From Candidatus Saccharimonadota bacterium (GTDB lineage: Bacteria; Patescibacteria; Saccharimonadia; Saccharimonadales; UBA4665): a DNA stretch of 6,363 nt. The stretch's first letter is position 1. Each line of letters starts with the position of its first letter. The stretch is taken from assembly GCA_018061705.1 (NCBI GenBank), contig JAGOTO010000025.1, positions 1 through 6,363 on the forward strand, in the 5' to 3' direction. The position numbers and the translations under genes were made by a program. This document shows, piece after piece, positions 1-4,477 of the stretch. Under the pieces are notes generated by a model that worked only from the letters and a program-made list of their open reading frames with translations, did no database searches and had not been told where the DNA came from.

Positions 1-749
1 CCGTACACGAGCTCCGCACGCCACTCACACTTTTACGAGGATACATCGAGGTGTTTGATGAGGAGCTCGGGCCAGAACTCAACGAAGAACTCCAAGTATT
101 CATGAAAAAGATGAATGCCGCCGCCCAACAGCTCTCAGCGTTTGTTGACAACATCCTGAATGTTGCAAAAATAGAAGGCAATCAGCTAACCCTACAGCTC
201 CACAAAGAGGACTGGAACGAGATCATTACGACCATTGTCAGCGACCTTCAGCTACGGGCCAACGTCCGGGGTGTCACAATAATAATGAACATCAACCCAG
301 GTATACCCGCAGTGGCTGTTGATCGTTATAGCATATATGAGGTACTCGCCAATCTCCTCGACAATGCCATCAAGTATTCTCATGGCGCCAACGAGATACA
401 CTTGAATGCATCCGTGAATACTGATGGCCTTGTCGAAACAAGTGTACAAGACTTCGGTGTCGGTATCGACACAAGTATTCTGCCTCATGTATTTGACAAG
501 TTCTACCGCAATCATCGCAATCGTGCTCAGATAGGCGGAACCGGCCTTGGCCTTTACCTTAGTCGGGCAATAGTGCAGGCTCACGGTGGCCAGATCACTG
601 TCCGTAGCAAACCAGACCAAGGGACTACAGTGTCTTTTACCGTACTACCCTATGAAAGACTCACCGAAAAACAAAGATCTTCTGCGGCAAATGGCATCAG
701 TCGCAGCGCCCACGGCTGGATCAAAAATCACTCAATGTACCGAGAATAA
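1..749 (+). CDS. Sensor histidine kinase, C-terminal part (5' truncated by window)
   Basis: This is the transmitter half of a membrane-type sensor kinase that autophosphorylates a histidine and passes the phosphate to a response regulator. Reading is open from base 3, with no start needed inside the window. The GTG at 51 is internal, because the frame before it encodes the H-box VHELRTPL with the phospho-accepting His at bases 6-8. The DHp helices follow (to about base 175). Next comes the HATPase_c domain: N-box NLLDNAIKYS (351-380), G1 DFGVGID (450-470), F-box FDKFYR (492-509) and G2 GGTGLGLYLS (534-563). All ATP-binding motifs look intact, and the order fits the PhoR/WalK (HPK1) type. About 35 residues follow the last core strand with no recognisable domain. 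Sensor, membrane and any HAMP/PAS parts lie upstream of the window. The receiver gene starts 109 bases downstream and is a plausible partner. The family call is very secure; the stimulus is unknown. Confidence 0.95.
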   Translation, partial: VHELRTPLTLLRGYIEVFDEELGPELNEELQVFMKKMNAAAQQLSAFVDNILNVAKIEGNQLTLQLHKEDWNEIITTIVSDLQLRANVRGVTIIMNINPGIPAVAVDRYSIYEVLANLLDNAIKYSHGANEIHLNASVNTDGLVETSVQDFGVGIDTSILPHVFDKFYRNHRNRAQIGGTGLGLYLSRAIVQAHGGQITVRSKPDQGTTVSFTVLPYERLTEKQRSSAANGISRSAHGWIKNHSMYRE

Positions 750-806
750 CCCGATGTCAGGTGCAATCCTACGATGAGTCATGGTCTGTCGTGCATGATT
801 GGCCTC

Positions 807-835
807 TGGGATTTCGGCCTTGGGCTCTTTCGGCC
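807..835 (+). repeat. Short direct repeat upstream of the receiver gene
   Basis: Two copies of TGGG-Nx-TTTCGGCC lie in tandem at 807-819 and 821-835 (spacers of 1 and 3 bases), just before the -10 of the response regulator gene. Each copy can form only weak hairpins (GGGC/GCCC at 822-825 and 833-836; GGCC at 801-804 and 816-819). No T-tract follows, so this is not a convincing terminator for the kinase gene. It could be a tandem binding site for a regulator. The repeat is visible; its role is inference. Confidence 0.45.
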
Positions 836-843
836 CTAATATC

Positions 844-852
844 TGCTACACT
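844..852 (+). promoter_or_regulatory. Extended -10 promoter, probably giving a leaderless mRNA
   Basis: TGC followed by TACACT (847-852) forms an extended -10 element (TGn-TAnnnT). The A of the ATG at 859 is 7 bases past the last base of the -10, which is where transcription normally starts. There is no purine-rich ribosome site before this ATG. The transcript is therefore probably leaderless. No good -35 is seen at 17 bases; TTGGGC at 820-825 would need a 21-base spacer. Confidence 0.5.
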
Positions 853-858
853 ATAGCC

Positions 859-1260
859 ATGAGCACTGCCCAGCCCGCACCCAAAAAAGTCCTCTGCATC
901 GAAGACGAACACTTCATTAGCGAGCTCTACCTACGCGCCCTAACTAAAGCTGGCTACGATGTGGACGTCGAAAGCGACGGCCAGGCCGGCCTCGCGGCCG
1001 CCCAAACTGACCAATACGATATCATTCTGCTTGATCTTATGGTGCCCCACATTACTGGCATAGAAATACTGCGGACACTGCGCAACCCCGCCGAAACTAC
1101 CCGCCTCCACGCGCGAATCATCATAACCACTAACCTCGAACAACGCGAAGATATTCGGTCTGACATCGAGCAACAGGCCGATGGCTACCTTGTGAAAGCA
1201 AATATAACCCCCCGGGAACTCGTCAACTTTCTCAGCAACCTCGACGCACCAGCCTCGTAA
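859..1260 (+). CDS. Single-domain response regulator (CheY-like receiver)
   Basis: The 133-aa product is a lone receiver domain with no DNA-binding or enzymatic output domain, so it likely works by protein contact or as a phosphorelay intermediate. Visible receiver landmarks are the acidic pair E15-D16 in VLCIEDE, the phospho-acceptor D59 in ILLDLMVP, T90/T91 at the switch Thr/Ser position after the hydrophobic strand IIIT, and K113 in GYLVKA. A short proline/alanine-rich lead (residues 2-8) precedes the domain. The ATG at 859 is chosen over an upstream in-frame TTG at 799: the domain begins right after it, the TTG would add residues unlike the family, and a -10 sits at exactly the spacing for a leaderless start. 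It follows the histidine kinase gene in the same direction, and the kinase is the likely phosphodonor (inferred). The stop at 1258-1260 is followed by a long gap. Confidence 0.93.
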   Translation: MSTAQPAPKKVLCIEDEHFISELYLRALTKAGYDVDVESDGQAGLAAAQTDQYDIILLDLMVPHITGIEILRTLRNPAETTRLHARIIITTNLEQREDIRSDIEQQADGYLVKANITPRELVNFLSNLDAPAS

Positions 1261-1509
1261 ACACTGGGTCTTACCAAAATCCCCTTGTCGCCAAAACTAC
1301 ACTATGCAGACCCTAAGCACGAGCGTATACTACACAATCCAGCCATGTGAGGACTTTGAGCTAACCACTCGATTTGCCTGACAGACTTAACCATTTCACG
1401 GCAATCATACCTCGGTCACTGTGCGCCTCAATTATCATCCAGGTTCCTTGCAGGCACTCCGCGCGAAACGGTCGCGAATGTGACAGGCACCTTTCTCTAA
1501 AAAACCGTT
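1261..1509. other. Intergenic stretch without a convincing gene
   Basis: No open frame here has both a ribosome site and a plausible protein, and I see no tRNA-like T-arm or acceptor pairing. A consensus-like -10 hexamer TATACT lies at 1326-1331 on the plus strand, but without a recognisable -35 or a TG extension. About 180 bases further on is a good terminator (1510-1536). A short untranslated RNA of roughly 200 bases between them is possible but unproven. The sequence AGGCAC occurs twice (around 1451 and 1485). Otherwise nothing stands out. Confidence 0.4.
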
Positions 1510-1536
1510 GCCGATAGAAAATCTGATCGGCCTTTT
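1510..1536 (+). terminator. Rho-independent terminator (possibly bidirectional)
   Basis: GCCGATAGA (1510-1518) pairs with TCT-G-ATCGGC (1522-1531). This gives nine base pairs with one bulged G and an AAA loop, followed by CTTTT. Six A residues at 1499-1504 sit on the other side of the stem after a short spacer, so a T-tract also follows on the minus strand, though less closely placed. It separates the receiver region (or a possible small RNA) from the small-ORF/umuD operon. Confidence 0.6.
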
Positions 1537-1582
1537 GTCGTTGAGCACAGACAGAGCTACTCTCTGCCAGTCCCAGGCAACC

Positions 1583-1596
1583 TTAGACTTATCTAA
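1583..1596. promoter_or_regulatory. Perfect inverted repeat, candidate operator of the umuD operon
   Basis: TTAGA-CTTA-TCTAA is a 14-base perfect dyad with 5-base arms and a 4-base spacer. It lies about 18 bases upstream of the candidate -10 (1614-1619), so it would cover the -35 region, a usual site for a repressor. It does not match the E. coli (CTG-N10-CAG) or Gram-positive (GAAC-N4-GTTC) LexA boxes. No second copy was found by eye before umuC. Operator function is inference. Confidence 0.4.
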
Positions 1597-1613
1597 CCCC
1601 CCGAAAGGCTGGT

Positions 1614-1619
1614 TATTAT
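1614..1619 (+). promoter_or_regulatory. Candidate -10 element of the small-ORF/umuD operon
   Basis: TATTAT matches five of six positions of TATAAT. Transcription would begin near 1626 and give a leader of about 45 bases with a ribosome site before the ATG at 1671. The hexamer 17 bases upstream (ATCTAA) is a poor -35 and lies within the right arm of the inverted repeat at 1583-1596, so an activator or regulated weak promoter is possible. Confidence 0.35.
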
Positions 1620-1670
1620 CCCCCTAGCCCTATCGACAAAAGCCAAAGAAACGTAACCGAGGAAGAAGCC

Positions 1671-1925
1671 ATGACCCAAACGATAAACCAAGAAATTACT
1701 ATTAACGCTATCTATTTTGCTGGCCGCGACATGAAGACCTTCCCCAGAGAAATTGAATACGCCGGACGAGCAGTGACATTTGCAGGTGGCTTGCGCTATC
1801 TTGTGGCGCGAGGACAGGAAGCGCTCCAGCTTTTTGATATGAGCAGCGACGACGGCCTGACCTACCGAATCAGTCGCCGGGGCGACCACTGGACGCTGCT
1901 CGGCACGAAAGGAGCAATCCTATGA
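1671..1925 (+). CDS. Hypothetical protein, 84 aa, first gene of the umuD operon
   Basis: I do not recognise this family. The call as a real gene rests on a clear ribosome site (GAGGAAG at 1659-1665, 5 bases before the ATG) and on translational coupling: its TGA overlaps the next ATG as ATGA at 1922-1925. The product is soluble, with no signal peptide or membrane helix. It looks beta-rich, with short alternating segments such as AVTFAGGLRYLV and LTYRISRRGDHWTLLG. The C-terminal half has a basic Arg-Arg patch near residue 69, and there is a single Trp. Position at the head of a cluster ending in a UmuD-like protein suggests a role tied to translesion synthesis or DNA-damage regulation, but that is guilt by association only. 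No residue pattern supports SulA, ImuA or an HTH repressor. Confidence 0.7.
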   Translation: MTQTINQEITINAIYFAGRDMKTFPREIEYAGRAVTFAGGLRYLVARGQEALQLFDMSSDDGLTYRISRRGDHWTLLGTKGAIL

Positions 1926-2110
1926 ATAACCGACAATACCTTGTTGAAGATATTGACCAGATACACCGATATTTCCCGGGCGCCGAGCCTATCGCACTCC
2001 ATACACCGTTTGACCTCACACCTCCCGGCCGACAAATCATCACCGACATTTTCCGCGCTGAATCGCCAAACGGGCACCGCTGGAAGGGAGGGCTGCGATG
2101 GACGATCTGA
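1922..2110 (+). CDS. Hypothetical protein, 62 aa, coupled to both neighbours
   Basis: The family is not recognised. The ATG overlaps the preceding stop by four bases and has an excellent ribosome site, AAGGAG at 1909-1914, 7 bases upstream. The 3' end overlaps the umuD-like gene by 13 bases (2098-2110) in a different frame, so all three genes look translationally coupled. The product is small and soluble, with no membrane segment. An acidic N-terminal stretch (VEDIDQIHRYFPG) is followed by a proline-containing middle (FDLTPPGRQIITDIF) and a basic, Trp-rich tail (HRWKGGLRWTI). It might be a small partner or adaptor of the neighbouring proteins, but no motif shows this. The strong ribosome site and tight overlaps make a chance ORF less likely. 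Confidence 0.62.
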   Translation: MNNRQYLVEDIDQIHRYFPGAEPIALHTPFDLTPPGRQIITDIFRAESPNGHRWKGGLRWTI

Positions 2111-2451
2111 ACGTCCTCGACGAGGCTTCCCTAGAAACCGGCACATCCGTCGCAACACACAAAGGTTTTCCGAATCCCGGAGCCGAACGCGGACGCAACC
2201 CTTTGAGCCTTGACCGCTTACTCATCCGCTCTCCCTCAAGTACATATTTTTTCCGTATTCGTGGACATAGCTGGCACGATTACGGTATTCATGACGGAGA
2301 CATCGCCATCATCGACCGCAGCCGCACACCGACCCCAGGTAAAATCGTCATTGCCACAACAGATAGCGGAGAACTGATTTTGGGCGAATGGGGTAAAATC
2401 CGTCTCGAGAACCTCTGGGGTGTTGTCACGAGCACCGTCCATACATATTGA
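2098..2451 (+). CDS. umuD: UmuD-like S24-family protein lacking the catalytic lysine
   Basis: This 117-aa protein matches UmuD along its length. It has a 22-residue N-terminal arm, then GFPNP (residues 23-27; UmuD has GFPSP right after its cleavage site), LLIRSPSSTYFFRI (UmuD LLIQHPSATYFVK), GIHDGDIAIID (UmuD GISDGDLLIVD) and a C-terminal strand WGVVTSTV (UmuD FGVVIHVV). In UmuD, Ser60 and Lys97 form the dyad that cuts the arm, yielding UmuD', the Pol V subunit. Here Ser58 remains, but GDSM has become GHSW. The Lys position (UmuD VKKL) reads LGEW, with Gly96 in place of Lys, and P1 is Lys22 instead of Cys/Ala. Self-cleavage is therefore unlikely, or would need Lys100 or a partner. The ribosome site AAGGGAGGG (2084-2092) is 5 bases before the ATG. 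The family call is firm; loss of activity is inferred from my by-eye alignment. Confidence 0.88.
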   Translation: MDDLNVLDEASLETGTSVATHKGFPNPGAERGRNPLSLDRLLIRSPSSTYFFRIRGHSWHDYGIHDGDIAIIDRSRTPTPGKIVIATTDSGELILGEWGKIRLENLWGVVTSTVHTY

Positions 2452-2461
2452 GTCGATGGTA

Positions 2462-2483
2462 CGGCCGAGTAGCTACTCGGCCG
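2462..2483. repeat. 22-bp perfect palindrome downstream of umuD
   Basis: The arm CGGCCGAGTAG (2462-2472) is followed directly by its exact reverse complement CTACTCGGCCG (2473-2483). As RNA it would fold to nine GC-rich pairs with an AGCT loop. No T-tract follows, so it is not itself an intrinsic terminator. It lies 10 bases after the umuD stop and 16 bases before a separate terminator hairpin. It could stabilise the 3' end of the mRNA or be a protein-binding dyad. Confidence 0.7.
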
Positions 2484-2499
2484 AGAGGTGAAAGCCTTC

Positions 2500-2521
2500 G
2501 ACGAGGAGTCTTCGTCTTTTT
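2500..2521 (+). terminator. Rho-independent terminator of the umuD operon
   Basis: GACGAGG (2500-2506) pairs with CTTCGTC (2510-2516), seven pairs including one G-T, across an AGT loop. Five T residues (2517-2521) follow at once. It ends the three-gene operon and separates umuD from umuC, which in most bacteria are co-transcribed. Confidence 0.7.
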
Positions 2522-2585
2522 GTCCGACGCAAAAAATACGAGGTCAGATTTCGCCGGGACCAAAATAATGATACTAAAATCCAAA

Positions 2586-2594
2586 TGATATACA
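2586..2594 (+). promoter_or_regulatory. Candidate extended -10 promoter for umuC
   Basis: TGA followed by TATACA (2589-2594) gives a TGn-extended -10 with five of six consensus bases in the hexamer. The start would be near 2601, leaving a leader of about 55 bases. An overlapping alternative -10, TAAAAT, lies at 2575-2580. Neither has a good -35. No copy of the TTAGA-N4-TCTAA dyad is seen here, so umuC may be controlled separately from umuD. Confidence 0.42.
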
Positions 2595-2623
2595 CCAAGC
2601 TTGATTCAGCACCTAGGATAACA

Positions 2624-2638
2624 GGGCAGGAGGAGCCC
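2624..2638 (+). promoter_or_regulatory. Hairpin displaying a ribosome-site-like purine tract before umuC
   Basis: GGGC (2624-2627) and GCCC (2635-2638) can pair and leave AGGAGGA in the loop. The tract AGGAGGAG (2628-2635) is a near-ideal anti-16S sequence but ends 20 bases before the only available ATG (2656). An in-frame TAG at 2614 and the lack of another start codon rule out an upstream start. Either the tract is brought closer by folding, or initiation is weak and controlled. Confidence 0.45.
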
Positions 2639-2655
2639 GTACCAAACAGCAGACC

Positions 2656-4011
2656 ATGTATGCACTCATAGACTCAAACAATTTCTTTGTCAGCTGCGAG
2701 AGGCTATTTCGTCCCGATATAGAGGGGAAGCCCGTTGTGGTGCTTAGCAGCAACGATGGCTGCGTCATATCACGTAGCGCAGAAGCGAAGGCGCTTGGTA
2801 TCCCAATGGGCGCACCCATTTTTAAGCACCGAGAGCTCTTCAGCAGCCATGGTGTCGTTACATTGAGTGCTAACTTTGAGCTGTACGGCGACATCTCCGA
2901 GCGAATCGCTACCTTGCTTACCTCCATAACACCACGCATTGAACTCTATAGCATAGATGAGGCCTTCCTTGATCTCGATAACCTCAACATCATCGACTAT
3001 GATGCCTGGGGCAAGAAGGTACGAAATATCATGTTGAAAAACATCGGCATACCCGTAAGCATAGGTACCGCCCCTACAAAAACACTGTGCAAGCTCGCCA
3101 ATCTCTGGGCAAAAAACCACGGTGATACAGAAGGTGTTGTTTCCTTAGAGCCAAGGGAGAGGACGACGCCACAGCACAACCCCCGAACAGCCCTGGCACA
3201 GACAGAGGCGCCGTACGCCGCCGACCCCTATCTCCTCACTCTCGCGGCTGTTGACATAGCCGATGTTTGGGGCGTCGGCTGGAGACTTACCCCAAAACTG
3301 CGGGCCGAAGGTATATATACCGCACTCGACCTCGCCCTCATGCGCCCTCAGTACGCCCAGCAGCTCATGGGAGTTCATGGCCGCCATATGGTCTACGAAC
3401 TTAACGGTACGCGCTGCCTACCGCTGCAGGCCCACACAAAGCCCCAGCAGATGATTTCTCGCGGTCGACAATTCGGCAAAGACACCAATGATTTCACCGT
3501 GATAGAAGCTGCTATTGCCAGCCTGGCATCAAACGCCGTCAGGGAGCTACGCCGCGAACAACAGCTGGCTGGCTCGGCAGCCGTTGTCTTGCGCACAAAC
3601 CGCCTCAAGCCTAACTACCTGCGTACCCATGCTACCGTACGCTTCGCAATACCAACCGCTGATACCGGCGGCATCTGTAGTGAGCTCGTGCAATCGGTGC
3701 GTACAACGTTCCGAACGGGAGCGCACTATCACAAAGCCGACGTAACTCTGTACGGCCTGTCATCCTCCCTGGCATTGCAGGTTGACATGTTGGGTGGCCC
3801 CAACCGCCTCGCGGCGCACCACACCAGCCAAGCCCGAATGCGCGCTGTGGATGCGCTCAATAACAAATTCGGCCCACGCGCAGTCAGACCGGCCGCAGAG
3901 CTACTCAGCAACGCTTGGCGCCCTCGCAGCAGCATGCTCAGCCCTCGCTACACAAGTGATTGGAGCGAGCTGCCTGAGTGCAAAGCCATCAGACTAGGCA
4001 GCCTCCAGTGA
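2656..4011 (+). CDS. umuC: Y-family DNA polymerase, UmuC-like (translesion synthesis)
   Basis: This 451-aa protein aligns with E. coli UmuC (422 aa), the catalytic subunit of error-prone Pol V, from end to end. Metal-binding D6 lies in MYALIDSNNFF and D101/E102 in YSIDEAF; F11 takes the steric-gate position (Tyr in UmuC). NDGCVISRSAEAKALGIPMG matches the UmuC finger region. A thumb helix-hairpin-helix begins near VDIADVWGVG (from V199). The little-finger domain ends in MLSPRYT, as in UmuC. QVDML (375-379) aligns with the UmuC beta-clamp motif QLNLF, but with a weaker final Leu. A segment at about residues 165-195, rich in Pro, Thr and Ala, is some 20 residues longer than in E. coli, and the C-terminus has a short extra tail. 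The product should bypass damaged bases at stalled forks with the UmuD-like protein encoded just upstream. The only usable start is the ATG at 2656. Confidence 0.95.
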   Translation: MYALIDSNNFFVSCERLFRPDIEGKPVVVLSSNDGCVISRSAEAKALGIPMGAPIFKHRELFSSHGVVTLSANFELYGDISERIATLLTSITPRIELYSIDEAFLDLDNLNIIDYDAWGKKVRNIMLKNIGIPVSIGTAPTKTLCKLANLWAKNHGDTEGVVSLEPRERTTPQHNPRTALAQTEAPYAADPYLLTLAAVDIADVWGVGWRLTPKLRAEGIYTALDLALMRPQYAQQLMGVHGRHMVYELNGTRCLPLQAHTKPQQMISRGRQFGKDTNDFTVIEAAIASLASNAVRELRREQQLAGSAAVVLRTNRLKPNYLRTHATVRFAIPTADTGGICSELVQSVRTTFRTGAHYHKADVTLYGLSSSLALQVDMLGGPNRLAAHHTSQARMRAVDALNNKFGPRAVRPAAELLSNAWRPRSSMLSPRYTSDWSELPECKAIRLGSLQ

Positions 4012-4362
4012 CGGCCAGAAAAACACCTGTGGAGCACCTGGCAAAGCATTATGTCGTAACCGACCACTGATGACCGCATAGACATTAGTTTCATACTTAG
4101 GAGTTCTTGGCGGGCGACGATCCACAATGTCCTGAGCAAGCATGTCGGCCATAGCCGCAACAACGAACTCGCCGGGATGCGGAAAGATTGTCATTTGGCT
4201 TTGGTCTGGGCAGGCACTAAATCCAAGGTTTCTTAAAAATCGACATAATGCTTCAGTTGCCACAGGGACCGGGATTACGGTATGCGTACCGCTTTCGTTC
4301 AGACACATTGGAACTGCCTGTTCCATCCTCGTCGCATCTGGGATTAATGACGAGTGACCCAT
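3994..4362 (-). CDS. Hypothetical protein, 122 aa, antisense to the umuC 3' end
   Basis: The family is not recognised. It is accepted as a gene because it fills an otherwise empty 390-base gap, has a strong ribosome site (AAGGGAGT, plus-strand 4368-4375) about 6 bases before its ATG, and has a plausible promoter further upstream. The product is probably cytoplasmic, with no clear signal peptide or membrane helix. A hydrophobic strand (HTVIPVPVATEALC) leads into a helix, CRFLRNLGFSACPDQ; then PHPGEFVVAAMADMLAQDIVDRR and a C-terminal YAVISGRLRHN segment follow, giving an alpha/beta look. Its last 18 bases overlap the umuC 3' end tail to tail, with no terminator seen between them, so the two transcripts may read into each other. 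It is divergent from the TrmB-type gene, which may therefore regulate it; this is inference from arrangement only. Confidence 0.62.
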   Translation of the reverse strand: MGHSSLIPDATRMEQAVPMCLNESGTHTVIPVPVATEALCRFLRNLGFSACPDQSQMTIFPHPGEFVVAAMADMLAQDIVDRRPPRTPKYETNVYAVISGRLRHNALPGAPQVFFWPSLEAA

Positions 4363-4401
4363 AGTGTACTCCCTTATTAATTGATCTTACAACTCTAGCA
4401 G

Positions 4402-4430
4402 AGTGTATGGTGTCAGTAAATATGTGACAG
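4402..4430 (-). promoter_or_regulatory. Candidate promoter of the minus-strand 122-aa gene
   Basis: Read on the minus strand, CTGTCA (plus 4425-4430) and TACACT (plus 4402-4407) are spaced by 17 bases, each matching four of six consensus positions. TACACT is the same -10 seen before the receiver gene. The start would fall near 4395, leaving a leader of about 33 bases. An overlapping alternative is TTTACT (4415-4420) with TAGAGT (4392-4397), also at 17 bases. Confidence 0.35.
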
Positions 4431-4442
4431 CAGACAACAATG

Positions 4443-4471
4443 TTTACGTTGATTGCACAGTGGTGTACGCT
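4443..4471 (+). promoter_or_regulatory. Promoter of the TrmB-type gene, probably leaderless
   Basis: TTTACG (4443-4448) and TACGCT (4466-4471) are separated by exactly 17 bases, each four of six to consensus. The A of the ATG at 4478 is 7 bases past the last -10 base, the same geometry as at the receiver gene (852 to 859). No ribosome site is present before this ATG. It lies in the divergent region shared with the minus-strand gene, where the TrmB-type protein could act on both promoters. Confidence 0.48.
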
Positions 4472-4477
4472 GTATGC

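Noticed and set aside
51..749. GTG at 51 as the start of a complete 232-aa protein
   Set aside because: The frame is open to the window edge and encodes the histidine kinase H-box with its phospho-accepting His upstream of this codon, so the gene is a 5'-truncated kinase.
586..777. Plus-strand 63-aa frame inside and past the kinase 3' end
   Set aside because: It lies mostly within the kinase coding region in another frame, with no ribosome site and no recognisable protein.
799..858. TTG at 799 as the start of the receiver gene
   Set aside because: The added 20 residues overlap the direct repeats and the -10 element and do not belong to the receiver fold; ATG at 859 fits better.
1593..1889. 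Minus-strand 98-aa frame opposite the first small gene
   Set aside because: It is antisense to a gene with a strong ribosome site and coupling, and runs through the candidate promoter region; I saw no supporting signal on the minus strand.
1862..2225. Several Arg/Pro/Ser-rich frames on both strands over the small-ORF/umuD region
   Set aside because: Their compositions are typical of off-frame readings of coding DNA, and they lack ribosome sites; the three coupled plus-strand genes explain the region.
2449..2451. Possible use of TGA as a sense codon (code 25)
   Set aside because: umuC and rlmH both end at TGA at or near the positions where their families end (MLSPRYT plus a short tail; PYHK), so TGA acts as stop.
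2601..2621. Six-codon TTG...TAA mini-frame starting at the predicted umuC transcript start
   Set aside because: It could be a leader peptide, but a non-ATG start and such a short length are easily due to chance; no attenuator structure accompanies it.
3145..3945. Numerous frames of 60-80 aa on either strand inside umuC
   Set aside because: They are shadows of a full-length, motif-complete polymerase gene.
4403..4477. GTG at 4403 as the start of the TrmB-type regulator
   Set aside because: The extra 25 residues precede the winged-helix domain without family resemblance, and the segment contains promoter-like elements for both strands.
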